Origin: a bacterium
GTDB taxonomy: Bacteria > Caldisericota > Caldisericia > B22-G15
Reading direction: 5' to 3'
Length of the DNA stretch: 13,868 nt
NCBI GenBank assembly: GCA_012517755.1
Contig: JAAYUH010000016.1
Span: 1-13,868, forward strand
Shown here: positions 1-7,400 of the stretch, in pieces
Position numbering within the stretch: position 1 is the first letter of the stretch
Layout of the letters: every line of letters begins with the position of its first letter
Translations under genes and position numbers: made by a program
The notes under the pieces: model-generated
The model's database searches: none
What the model was told of the DNA's origin: nothing
What the model saw: only the letters and a program-made list of their open reading frames with translations

Positions 1-1
1 A

Positions 2-1489
2 GGAGCGGTAATGGGAGTTCCAGCTCATGATCAGAGAGATTTTGAATTTGCTAAGAAAATGAAAATTCCTGTTAAGGTTGTTATTAAACCTTTTGATTCA
101 GATATAAATCCTGAAAATATGGAAAAAGCTTTTGAAGAAGATGGTATAGAAATAAATTCAAATCAATTTTCAAATATTCCATCTAAAGAAGCAAAAATAA
201 AAATATCAGAATTTTTAGAAGAAAAAGGTTTAGGTAAGAAAATAGTAAGATATAGATTAAGGGATTGGTTAATATCAAGACAAAGGTATTGGGGAGCACC
301 TATCCCGGTTATAAATTGTGAAAAATGTGGTATTGTGCCTATTCCTTATGCGGATTTACCAGTTATACTTCCTGATTCAAAAGAGGTAAATTTTAGAATA
401 GAAGGAAAAAATCCCCTTGAAACAGTTGATTTCTGGGTTAACACAAAATGTCCAAAGTGTGGCGGTCCAGCGAAAAGAGAAACGGAAACTATGGATACTT
501 TTGTCTGTTCTTCATGGTACTATTTAAGATATACTGCACCTAAAAGCTTAAGAAATCCTCCTGATTTTCCTTTTAATAAAAATGATGTTGATTATTGGAT
601 GCCTGTTGATCAATATATTGGAGGAGTTGAACATGCAATTCTCCATCTATTATATTCAAGATTTTTCACCAAATTTTTATATAAAAAAGGTTATATTAAA
701 TTTAAAGAGCCATTCAAGAATCTTTTTGCTCAAGGTATGATTCTTTATAACGGAAGTGCTATGTCAAAATCAAAAGGTAATGTTGTGTCTCCTGATGAAA
801 TTATTGAAAAATATGGAGTTGACGCGGAAAGATTGTTTATACTTTTTATAGGTCCACCTGATTCAGATGCTGAATGGACAGATAGAGGAATTGAAGGTAT
901 GAGTAGATATGTTAATAGAGTATATAGATTAGTTAATAAATATATTGAAATATCTAAAATCAAGAATTCTAATTATGAAGAATTAAACGAAGAAGATATA
1001 AATTTAAAAATTAAACTTCATGAAACTATTAAAAGAGTAACAGAAAGCATTGAAAATAATTTCAGGTTTAACACTGCAATAGCATCTTTAATGGAACTTA
1101 CAAATTATATTCAGGATTATTTGAATGAAAATGAGAAGCCAAATATCAAGGTTTTAAGAGAAATTCTTGAGAATTTTATTATAATTCTTTCTCCATTTGC
1201 TCCTTTTTTATCAGAAGAGCTCTGGGAAATGATTGGCAATAAAGCAAGTGTTCAGTTTAACAATTGGCCAAATTATGATGAAAATCTAATAAGAAGAGAT
1301 AAAATTGAACTTATAGTTGAGGTAAATGGAAGAGTTAGAGGAAGATTTACAATTGAGAGAGACCTTGATAGTAATAAGATCGAAGAGATTGTTTTGAATG
1401 ATGAAAAAATAAAAAAATATATTGAAAATAGAGAGATAGAAAAAGTTGTTCATATAAAAAATAAATTATTAAACATTGTGGTGAAATAA
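2..1489 (+). CDS. leuS: Leucyl-tRNA synthetase, C-terminal part (5' end outside window)
   Basis: Class I aminoacyl-tRNA synthetase that charges tRNA-Leu in the cytoplasm. The frame is open to the left edge (first full codon at base 2), so the ATG at 11 is internal. It begins in the CP1 editing domain with AVMGVPAHDQRDFEFA, a LeuRS hallmark whose Asp excludes leucine from the editing site. Next come the return to the catalytic core (RDWLISRQRYWGAPIPV), two CxxC pairs likely to bind zinc (about 317-328 and 449-460), SSWYYLRYTAP, VDQYIGGVEHAILHLLY, and the signature loop AMSKSKGN at 758-781. An anticodon-binding helical domain follows, then the LeuRS C-terminal module (VEVNGRVRGRF). The first Lys of KMSKS is Ala here; the second, functionally central Lys is kept. 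495 residues are visible, roughly the last 60 percent of a normal LeuRS. The stop overlaps the next gene's ATG by one base (TAATG), suggesting translational coupling. Confidence 0.98.
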   Translation, partial: GAVMGVPAHDQRDFEFAKKMKIPVKVVIKPFDSDINPENMEKAFEEDGIEINSNQFSNIPSKEAKIKISEFLEEKGLGKKIVRYRLRDWLISRQRYWGAPIPVINCEKCGIVPIPYADLPVILPDSKEVNFRIEGKNPLETVDFWVNTKCPKCGGPAKRETETMDTFVCSSWYYLRYTAPKSLRNPPDFPFNKNDVDYWMPVDQYIGGVEHAILHLLYSRFFTKFLYKKGYIKFKEPFKNLFAQGMILYNGSAMSKSKGNVVSPDEIIEKYGVDAERLFILFIGPPDSDAEWTDRGIEGMSRYVNRVYRLVNKYIEISKIKNSNYEELNEEDINLKIKLHETIKRVTESIENNFRFNTAIASLMELTNYIQDYLNENEKPNIKVLREILENFIIILSPFAPFLSEELWEMIGNKASVQFNNWPNYDENLIRRDKIELIVEVNGRVRGRFTIERDLDSNKIEEIVLNDEKIKKYIENREIEKVVHIKNKLLNIVVK

Positions 1490-2625
1490 TGAAAAAAATT
1501 TTATCAATTTTACTTATATTAACTATCTTTTCATTTTCGTTTAAATTTCAGGAGGTTTATTTAAATTTTGGTACTGATTCTGTAGAAGTAATACAAAATG
1601 AATTAAAAATAATCCCTGTTATTATTAATAATGTTAATGATCTGTATGGTTTTGCTTTTCATATAGAATTCGAACCTGAATTTATTTCAGTTGAATCAAT
1701 TGATGAAGGTGATTTTCTTAAAAAAGATAATAATGAAACCTTCTTTTTATCCAAAATAGATAATGAAAGAAGGGAAATCATTGTTGGTGCATCAAGAAGA
1801 AGCAAAGTTGAAGGTGTTAGTGGCAATGGCACTTTAATGTTCATAAAATTTAAGTTAAAAACAAATAATAAAACTTTTTTAAAGTTTAAAGAAATTTCAT
1901 TAATGGATAGTAATTTAAAAGATATAAATTTTGTTTCTAAAGATTTGATAATTCTCCCACAAATAACAAACATACCAAAAATTTCAGTTGAACCTAACAT
2001 ATTAGTTTTTCAAACTTTAGATCAGATTTTGGAAATCAGAATTAAAAATATTGGTAAAGGTACTTTAAAAGGATCAATCTATACAAAAGATGATTGGATA
2101 GCTATAGATAAGAGTACATTTGAGGGAGATACCACTATTTACGTAGCTATAAAAAAAATTGTTGATTACGAAGGGGTGATTTCAATTGAGAGTAATGGTG
2201 GAAATTATGAAGTAAAAGTTAGATTTGAAAAACCAACATCTATTAGAATTGTATTACAAATCGGAAATCAAGTTTCATATGTAAATAATGAACCCTATCT
2301 ATTACCTTTCCCACCTTTTATTAAAGATGGAAGGACTATGGTTCCTTTAAGATTTATTGCTGAACAAAGAGGTGCTCAAGTATTATGGTATGCTCAAGAG
2401 AGTAAAGTTTTAATCATATATAATGAAATTTTTATAGAGTTATGGGTTGATCAAAATAAAAATTATGTAAGATTAAATGGTGTATTTCATTCAATAGAAA
2501 TAGCACCTTATACTTATAAAGACAGAACAGTTGTTCCAGCAAGATTTATCTCTGAGTTTTTAAATGGAAAAGTTGAATGGGTTGATGAAACAAAAACTGT
2601 AATTATAAATTTTGATTCTACTTGA
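1489..2625 (+). CDS. Secreted cohesin-like / BACON-like / stalk-domain protein
   Basis: 378-residue predicted exported protein. Residues 1-20 form a signal peptide (KK, then a hydrophobic stretch). Residues about 22-157 look like a cohesin-type beta-sandwich (GFAFHIEFEPEFISVESI... GNGTLMFIKFKLK). Residues about 165-247 resemble a BACON/Ig-like repeat (DWIAIDKSTFEGDTTIYV ... GVISIESNGGNYEVKV). Residues about 252-375 form a paired stalk module (Cu_amine_oxidN1-like) with GRTMVPLRFIAE at 281-292 and DRTVVPARFISE at 345-356, each followed by a VxW segment. Such stalk modules are non-catalytic and occur on surface proteins of anaerobes, so a cell-surface scaffold or binding role is inferred; the ligand is unknown. 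The ATG overlaps the leuS stop by one base. There is no strong Shine-Dalgarno sequence, so it may be translated by coupling. Domain names come from pattern recognition only; the stalk assignment is the most secure. Confidence 0.85.
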   Translation: MKKILSILLILTIFSFSFKFQEVYLNFGTDSVEVIQNELKIIPVIINNVNDLYGFAFHIEFEPEFISVESIDEGDFLKKDNNETFFLSKIDNERREIIVGASRRSKVEGVSGNGTLMFIKFKLKTNNKTFLKFKEISLMDSNLKDINFVSKDLIILPQITNIPKISVEPNILVFQTLDQILEIRIKNIGKGTLKGSIYTKDDWIAIDKSTFEGDTTIYVAIKKIVDYEGVISIESNGGNYEVKVRFEKPTSIRIVLQIGNQVSYVNNEPYLLPFPPFIKDGRTMVPLRFIAEQRGAQVLWYAQESKVLIIYNEIFIELWVDQNKNYVRLNGVFHSIEIAPYTYKDRTVVPARFISEFLNGKVEWVDETKTVIINFDST

Positions 2626-2649
2626 AAAAAAATATTAAAATGATATTCT

Positions 2650-2677
2650 TATAATTTGATTTTATATAGAAGGAGGT
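2650..2677 (+). promoter_or_regulatory. Candidate rpmF promoter -10 and strong Shine-Dalgarno
   Basis: The only gap in the left block (2626-2683) holds a perfect TATAAT at 2650-2655 and an AGGAGGT Shine-Dalgarno at 2671-2677, six bases before the rpmF ATG. A TTGAAA at 2622-2627 is 22 bases from the -10, too far for a standard -35, and there is no TG extension. The Shine-Dalgarno sequence is certain; the promoter is plausible and would give a leader of about 20 bases for rpmF-plsX-rnc. Confidence 0.45.
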
Positions 2678-2683
2678 ATTTGA

Positions 2684-2872
2684 ATGGCAAATCCCAAAAA
2701 GAAAAAGAGTAAATCAAGAACAAGAATGAGAAGAAGTAGATTTTATAAACCAGATAAAATTAATTTAGTTGAGTGTCCTCATTGTCATGAATTAATAGTT
2801 CCACATAGAGTATGTCCTTATTGTGGATATTATAAAGGTAAAGAAGTAATTGTTAAAGAAGTAGAAGAGTGA
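2684..2872 (+). CDS. rpmF: 50S ribosomal protein L32
   Basis: 62-residue structural protein of the large ribosomal subunit, bL32 family. The N-terminus MANPKKKKSKSRTRMRR is basic and typical of the family (usually MAVPKRKTSKSRR...). It is followed by a complete zinc ribbon with CPHC at residues 31-34 and CPYC at 44-47. All four cysteines are present, so this is the zinc-binding (C+) paralogue type. The ATG at 2684 is fixed by the strong AGGAGGT sequence six bases upstream. The gene overlaps plsX by four bases (GTGA). The rpmF-plsX pairing is widely conserved, but the DUF177/YceD gene that often precedes rpmF is absent; a stalk-domain protein gene is there instead. Confidence 0.97.
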   Translation: MANPKKKKSKSRTRMRRSRFYKPDKINLVECPHCHELIVPHRVCPYCGYYKGKEVIVKEVEE

Positions 2873-3846
2873 AAATAATTGTAGATGCAATGGGGGGCGA
2901 TTATGCTCCCCAAGAAATAATTGAAGGAGCTATATTAGCAAAAGATGAATTAAATATTGATATTGTTTTAGTTGGAAAAGAAAATATTATAAAAGAGTAT
3001 TTGAATAAAAGAGTAAATGATTTTGAAATAGTCAATGCTGATGAAGTTGTTACAATGTATGATAAACCTATTCTTTCATTTAGAAAAAAGAAAAATTCAT
3101 CTATAAACATCTCTTTGAATTTGTTAAAACAAGAAAAAGGAGATGCATTTGTTTCCTGTGGAAATACTGGTGCAATTTTAACTGCTTCATATTTTATTTT
3201 ACAAAAAATTTCAGGTGTAAATAGACCAACACAGTCTGCAATTATACCAACGCTTAAAGGTTTAATGGTTTTAGTAGATTCTGGAGCAAATATAGATGCA
3301 AATCCAACCAATATAGTTGAATGGGCAACAATGGCTAAAATATTTATAAAATTATTTACTAAAAAAGAAAAAATACAAATTGGACTTTTAAATATTGGAG
3401 AAGAAGAGGAAAAAGGATCTGAATTAACAAAAGAGTCTTACAAATTATTAAAAGATAAATTTAAGGATGAATTTAAAGGAAATATGGAAGGTAAGGATTT
3501 CTTGTATGGTGATTACGATGTGTGTGTAACAGATGGTTTTACTGGAAATGTTGCTCTAAAAACACTTGAAGGTGAAGCAACATTTTTTTTAAACCTTATA
3601 AAAAATATTTTTAAGAAAAACTTATTAACTAAAATTTCATACTTATTCATAAAAAATGAGTTGATAAATAATTTAAAAAAATTCGATTATGAGGAATATG
3701 GTGGTAGTCCAATTCTTGGAGTAAATGGTATAGTTATTGTTGGACATGGAAGATCAAAAAGAAAATCTGTAAAAAATGCTATTAAAATCGCATCAAAATC
3801 AGTTGACATAGATTTATTGAATAACCTTAAATTTGAGAAATATTAA
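2869..3846 (+). CDS. plsX: Phosphate acyltransferase PlsX
   Basis: Converts acyl-ACP and phosphate to acyl-phosphate, the acyl donor for PlsY in phosphatidic acid synthesis; a peripheral membrane enzyme. 325 residues, normal length. Family motifs in order: the N-terminus KIIVDAMGGDYAPQEIIEGA, the conserved CGNTGAILTAS, LVDSGANIDANPTNIVEWA, LLNIGEEEEKGSEL, VCVTDGFTGNVALKTLEG, and near the C-terminus YGGSPILGVNGIVIVGHG. The GTG start at 2869 overlaps the rpmF stop in a GTGA arrangement and places VDAMGGD at the expected position near the N-terminus. In many Firmicutes plsX is followed by fabD, fabG and acpP before rnc; here rnc follows directly and overlaps by 14 bases. Confidence 0.97.
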   Translation: MKIIVDAMGGDYAPQEIIEGAILAKDELNIDIVLVGKENIIKEYLNKRVNDFEIVNADEVVTMYDKPILSFRKKKNSSINISLNLLKQEKGDAFVSCGNTGAILTASYFILQKISGVNRPTQSAIIPTLKGLMVLVDSGANIDANPTNIVEWATMAKIFIKLFTKKEKIQIGLLNIGEEEEKGSELTKESYKLLKDKFKDEFKGNMEGKDFLYGDYDVCVTDGFTGNVALKTLEGEATFFLNLIKNIFKKNLLTKISYLFIKNELINNLKKFDYEEYGGSPILGVNGIVIVGHGRSKRKSVKNAIKIASKSVDIDLLNNLKFEKY

Positions 3847-4528
3847 AGAACTTATCGACCTTTTAGAGAATGATTATAATATAAAAATTAAAAATATAGA
3901 TTTAATAGAAAAAGCTCTAACACATACATCAAAAGAGATAGTTGAACCTCCATATAATTTTGAAAGACTCGAATTTCTTGGTGATTCAATTATTAATTTT
4001 GTTGTTTCTGAAAAACTTTTTAAAAAATTTAAAAATGAAAAAGAGGGTTTTTTATCAAAAAACAAATCTATTCTTATAAGTAAAGAACTTTTATCAAGAT
4101 TTGCTAAAGTGTTAAAAATAGATCAATTTATTGTATTGGGTAAGGGTGAAGAGTTAGATGGTGGAAGAGAAAAAAGTAATATATTATGTGATGCTTTTGA
4201 AGCTATCGTTGCTGCAATATTTTTAGATTCAGGAATAAGAAATGCAAAAAAATTGATAAACAAATTAATAGATAAATTTCATTATGAAACTTTTTTTGAT
4301 TCAAAAACTCTATTACAAGAGATGACTCAAGAAAAATTTAAGTCTTTACCAATTTATAAAATTATTGAAACAACAGGGAGTGAGCATAATAAGATTTTTA
4401 AAGTAGGTGTGTATATAAATAATATACTTTTTGGTATAGGAACTGGAAAAAGTAAGAAGGAAGCAGAAAAAGAGGCAGCAAAAAATAGTATATTAATTTT
4501 AAAAGATGAGACAGAAAAAATTATTTAA
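3833..4528 (+). CDS. rnc: Ribonuclease III
   Basis: Double-strand-specific endoribonuclease that processes rRNA precursors and structured mRNAs. 231 residues, normal length. The N-terminal nuclease domain carries ERLEFLGDS at residues 44-52 and the second catalytic patch DAFEAIVAAIFLDSG at 120-134. The four acidic metal ligands correspond to E47, D51, D120 and E123. The C-terminal double-stranded-RNA-binding domain spans about 157-224 (LLQEMTQEKF ... GIGTGKSKKEAEKEAAKNSI). The TTG start at 3833 lies inside the end of plsX; no in-frame ATG exists before the catalytic core and the usual N-terminal length supports it. No clear Shine-Dalgarno sequence is seen, so translation is probably coupled to plsX. 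smc and ftsY, frequent downstream neighbours, are absent. Confidence 0.96.
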   Translation: MRNIKELIDLLENDYNIKIKNIDLIEKALTHTSKEIVEPPYNFERLEFLGDSIINFVVSEKLFKKFKNEKEGFLSKNKSILISKELLSRFAKVLKIDQFIVLGKGEELDGGREKSNILCDAFEAIVAAIFLDSGIRNAKKLINKLIDKFHYETFFDSKTLLQEMTQEKFKSLPIYKIIETTGSEHNKIFKVGVYINNILFGIGTGKSKKEAEKEAAKNSILILKDETEKII

Positions 4529-6662
4529 AATTTTTATATTATTAATTTTTATCTTAAATATTTTTTTCATTACAAATGATAAAAAAGTATTAAATTCAGA
4601 ATCATATTTTGATATAGGAAATGGTGCTTGGGTCCATATAGAAACTTTTCAGAATGTTTCAGATTCAGAGACAATTGATTTGGTTAAATTTTTTGTTGAA
4701 AGAGATATTAAAAATGTTTTTTTTCTTGCAAAATATGTAGATGGGGAATTACTTTATAAAAAATATAAAGATACATTGACAAGAATAGTAAAAATCTTTA
4801 AAAATTATGGAATCAATGTACATTTTTATATACCAATCTCTTATGATCCCCTTTATTTAAAAAACAACCCAAAAGACGCAACTTTTCTTTCTCCTAACAA
4901 AAACAATACTAACCCATACAGAGACCCTGAACTTAAAGTAGTTTCTTTAGGCAGTGACAAATATTTAAATTATATAAAAAATATTGTTAAAGAACTTATA
5001 TATGATTTTGATGCTGATGGAATACAACTTGATTATATAAGATATCCAAATATAAATTATGGCTATGAAGATAAAGTTAAGAATAGATTTATTGAACTTG
5101 GCGGAGATTGGAATAAAATATTGAACATTTTTAGAAAAGGACAAAACATTTTCACACTTTATGATCAAAATGATAAAGATGTTTTATTATTAGGCAAAGT
5201 AAGAAGCGAGTTTGTTACCAATTTTACAGGAGAGATTAAAAGTTTTATTTCTTCCATATCTTCAAATATTTTATTTTCAGTTACTTTAATACAGAGTGCT
5301 TCCTCATTTTTATCATACAAAGAAGGAGGGATTGATTCTTATCCTTATGGTTTTTTGCATTTTGGACAAGATTATACTGAACTTTCAAATTTTTGTGATT
5401 TTGTTTGTCCACTTGCTTATCATAAAAATTATAATAAGAGTGTTGAATGGATAAGAGATATAATAAAAAATAGTAAAAAGAGAGTAAATTCAAAAATTTT
5501 GTGTGGAATAGGAGTTAATGATACAGGTGAAAATATTGAAAAAGCGATAAAAATATGTAAAGAAGAAGAGGTGAATTTTAATCTATTCAGACTTGGTACT
5601 TTCATCCCTGTAAATATAGAATTTAAACCTATTGATATTTTTAGTTATTCATTAAAAACCTCTCCATTGTTAAAATTTTATGAATATAAAATAAAAAATG
5701 ATGAGTTTAATTTAAAAATTGATAAGATAAATTTTTCTAAAAAAATTACCCTTGCTTCAATTGTCAATTTTAATTCTGAAAAAAGCAATTTAAATGTTTA
5801 CTTAAATGGAGAACATCCAGTTATCTTATCAACTCCAGTTTTAAGAACATTTTCAACTTTAAAAATGAGAATAAATGAGAATTATATATATTTTGAAGGT
5901 ATAAAAAAAGAAATAGATACTTCTATCTTTATTAATAATGGAAGAACAATGGTTCCTGTAAGATTTATAGGTGAAAATTTTGGTTTTGAAGTTACATGGA
6001 AAGATGGAGAGGTTATACTTGAAAATGATAAAAACGAAATTAGATTATACATAGGTAAAAATGAGATATTTGTCAATGGAAATAATATTAAAATTGATTC
6101 CTCCCCTATATTAAAAGATGGAAGAACATTTTTACCCATTAGATATATAAGTGAAGCTTTAAACTTAATTGTCAATTGGAATGAACAGAAAAAAGAGGTA
6201 ACAATTGAGGGATATATAAATGATGATATTAAAAAAATAATTGTAGGACTAAATTCAGAAAATGATTATTTAAGAAAATCAATTTTATTTTCATCTAAAA
6301 AAATCTATTTTTTAAATTCTTTATCAGAAAATGAAATTTTGAATTTAGAAAATCAATTTTTGTTAAGAGGAATTAAAATTTCTTTAAATTATAATGAAAA
6401 TAACATAAAGTATAATTCTCCAGTTATTGATAATTTTATATTAATAGGTGATAAGGGTTCTTATGTCATTAATGGTGAAAACATATATAACATTTTTGAT
6501 GCAACAAAAGATTTTAGTTTACAAAAATTTGTTGACTTTAGATTTAAAGAAAAAAATAGATATTATATATTAATTAATAAATCCTTTTTCATAAAACTTT
6601 TTAATCCATATATTGAAAGAGATCAAAATTTTTCTGGATTTATTTTAATAGAAAATAGTTAA
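4506..6662 (+). CDS. Secreted GHL10-type glycosyl-hydrolase-like protein with paired stalk module
   Basis: 718 residues. A hydrophobic N-terminal segment (about 5-23) after RQKK acts as a signal peptide or anchor. Residues about 38-375 resemble the TIM-barrel glycosyl-hydrolase-like GHL10/COG1649 group, with the diagnostic DADGIQLDYIRYP at 169-181 (D176 is the likely active-site acid) and CPLAYHKN at 301-308. Residues about 428-570 form a stalk module (Cu_amine_oxidN1-like) with GRTMVPVRFIGE at 479-490 and GRTFLPIRYISE at 539-550. The last 150 residues (571-718) match nothing I recognise. The inferred role is surface binding or cleavage of a glycan or cell-wall polymer; the substrate cannot be read from sequence. 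The ATG lies inside the rnc end (23-base overlap) and gives a clean signal peptide. The hydrolase call is moderately secure, the stalk call strong. Confidence 0.85.
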   Translation: MRQKKLFKIFILLIFILNIFFITNDKKVLNSESYFDIGNGAWVHIETFQNVSDSETIDLVKFFVERDIKNVFFLAKYVDGELLYKKYKDTLTRIVKIFKNYGINVHFYIPISYDPLYLKNNPKDATFLSPNKNNTNPYRDPELKVVSLGSDKYLNYIKNIVKELIYDFDADGIQLDYIRYPNINYGYEDKVKNRFIELGGDWNKILNIFRKGQNIFTLYDQNDKDVLLLGKVRSEFVTNFTGEIKSFISSISSNILFSVTLIQSASSFLSYKEGGIDSYPYGFLHFGQDYTELSNFCDFVCPLAYHKNYNKSVEWIRDIIKNSKKRVNSKILCGIGVNDTGENIEKAIKICKEEEVNFNLFRLGTFIPVNIEFKPIDIFSYSLKTSPLLKFYEYKIKNDEFNLKIDKINFSKKITLASIVNFNSEKSNLNVYLNGEHPVILSTPVLRTFSTLKMRINENYIYFEGIKKEIDTSIFINNGRTMVPVRFIGENFGFEVTWKDGEVILENDKNEIRLYIGKNEIFVNGNNIKIDSSPILKDGRTFLPIRYISEALNLIVNWNEQKKEVTIEGYINDDIKKIIVGLNSENDYLRKSILFSSKKIYFLNSLSENEILNLENQFLLRGIKISLNYNENNIKYNSPVIDNFILIGDKGSYVINGENIYNIFDATKDFSLQKFVDFRFKEKNRYYILINKSFFIKLFNPYIERDQNFSGFILIENS

Positions 6663-7020
6663 TCAAAAACAATAGTAAAAAAAGAAGAGTTAACATTTTA
6701 TCTGTCATCCCATTTGTTTTAATAATTCTCAAACAATATTTGCTCTTATAAGGCCATAGTAAAGGAATAGGAGTATAGGTTAAATAATCGAGAAATATAT
6801 GTGAAAAATATGCTAAAAAAATTAGATTATTTCTAAAAATTAAAAAAATTATTAAGCTGGCTAAAAATGTATGAGTAATTTTTCTGTGTTCATTTAATTT
6901 AATATCTATGTCTGGCAAAAGAGAAAATATTGAGTATAAAAAAATTATTGGCTGTTTCTCTAAAATAGATAACAAAAAAAGAGAGAATGTATAATGTGTA
7001 GATAAAATCATAATAAACAT
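6640..7020 (-). CDS. DUF457/YdjM-like membrane-bound putative metal-dependent hydrolase
   Basis: 126-residue, strongly hydrophobic protein with about four membrane segments (roughly 9-20, 26-36, 52-80 and 108-124). Polar residues match the DUF457/YdjM group, often annotated as membrane-bound metal-dependent hydrolases: an N-terminal His (H9), LLPDID (D37, D39), HRKITHT (H45, R46, H50), SHIFLDYLT (H74, D78) and PLLWPYK near 87-92. The biochemical reaction of this family is not established. It lies on the opposite strand, converging on the preceding hydrolase-like gene with a 23-base tail-to-tail overlap, and I see no terminator between them. Start: ATG at 7020 or the in-frame ATG at 7011; neither has a clear Shine-Dalgarno sequence. 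It is shorter than many family members but shows no internal break. Confidence 0.75.
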   Translation of the reverse strand: MFIMILSTHYTFSLFLLSILEKQPIIFLYSIFSLLPDIDIKLNEHRKITHTFLASLIIFLIFRNNLIFLAYFSHIFLDYLTYTPIPLLWPYKSKYCLRIIKTNGMTDKMLTLLFLLLFLINYFLLK

Positions 7021-7144
7021 TATAAATTAATAAAGCATAATATAAAAGGTATTTTAAAAGGAGCTTGTCACCTTATATATTATTTTAAGTAGAAAATATC
7101 TATTGATTTTAATTTTAAAAAGAATTCCATAAATTTTTAAGCTA

Positions 7145-7177
7145 TAATTATCATAATTAATTATTATGTTATAATAA
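7145..7177. repeat. Two adjacent AT-only palindromes before the toxin-antitoxin pair
   Basis: TAATTATCATAATTA (7145-7159) is a perfect 7-1-7 inverted repeat. TTATTATGTTATAATAA (7161-7177) is a 7-3-7 inverted repeat. The second covers the predicted -10 element, as expected for an operator through which an antitoxin or toxin-antitoxin complex represses its own promoter. In DNA this AT-rich some palindromes arise by chance, so the operator role is an inference. Confidence 0.4.
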
Positions 7178-7191
7178 AAAATGAAGAGGTG
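7167..7191 (+). promoter_or_regulatory. Extended -10 promoter and ribosome binding site of the toxin-antitoxin pair
   Basis: TGTTATAAT at 7167-7175 is a perfect extended -10 element (TG-N-TATAAT). Transcription would start near 7183. GAGGTG at 7186-7191 is a Shine-Dalgarno sequence ending four bases before the ATG at 7196. No good -35 is visible, which fits an extended -10 promoter. The same nine bases occur before hrcA. Confidence 0.5.
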
Positions 7192-7195
7192 AATA

Positions 7196-7400
7196 ATGAA
7201 TACAAAGCTATCTAATGAAAAGTTTGTTATAGATAAAAGAGGAAAAAAATAGAATTATTATTTCTTTAAAACATTATAAAAAACTTCTTGAAGCTCTTGA
7301 AGAAATTGAATCAATTAAAATTTATGACAAAACACAAAAAATCAAAGAAGATAAAATATTAATAGAAAAAGCATTCAAAGAAATAGAAAGTGGTAAATAA
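7196..7400 (+). pseudogene. RelB/Phd-type antitoxin, frameshifted at an A7 run
   Basis: The reading frame opens at ATG 7196 behind a good Shine-Dalgarno sequence and runs MNTKLSNEKFVIDKRGKK before a TAG at 7250-7252. The stop directly follows seven As (7243-7249). Removing one A gives a continuous 67-residue protein that resumes as NRIIISLKHYKKLLEALEEI and ends KAFKEIESGK at the TAA 7398-7400. That product looks like the short type II antitoxins paired with RelE/ParE toxins: an N-terminal DNA-binding part, the ISLxxYxxLLE helix and an acidic C-terminal tail. Such proteins normally neutralise the toxin and repress their own promoter. As written the gene yields only an 18-residue peptide. It could be a true pseudogene, a base-calling error, or a gene rescued by slippage on the A run. 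Confidence 0.75.

Noticed and set aside
11..13. ATG at 11 as the leuS start
   Set aside because: The frame is open to the window edge and the flanking residues are the middle of LeuRS, so the ATG is an internal methionine.
2622..2655. Full sigma-70 promoter TTGAAA/TATAAT before rpmF
   Set aside because: The spacing is 22 bases, outside the normal 16 to 19, so only the -10 is kept as a candidate.
2901..3311. 136-codon open frame on the minus strand inside plsX
   Set aside because: It is fully contained in a clear plsX gene; its peptide mirrors the sense frame and matches no family. The other minus-strand frames inside leuS, the stalk proteins, rnc, hrcA and pgpH are rejected for the same reason.
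7065..7070. TTGTCA as a -35 element in the spacer upstream of the antitoxin
   Set aside because: No TATAAT-like element lies at the proper distance downstream.
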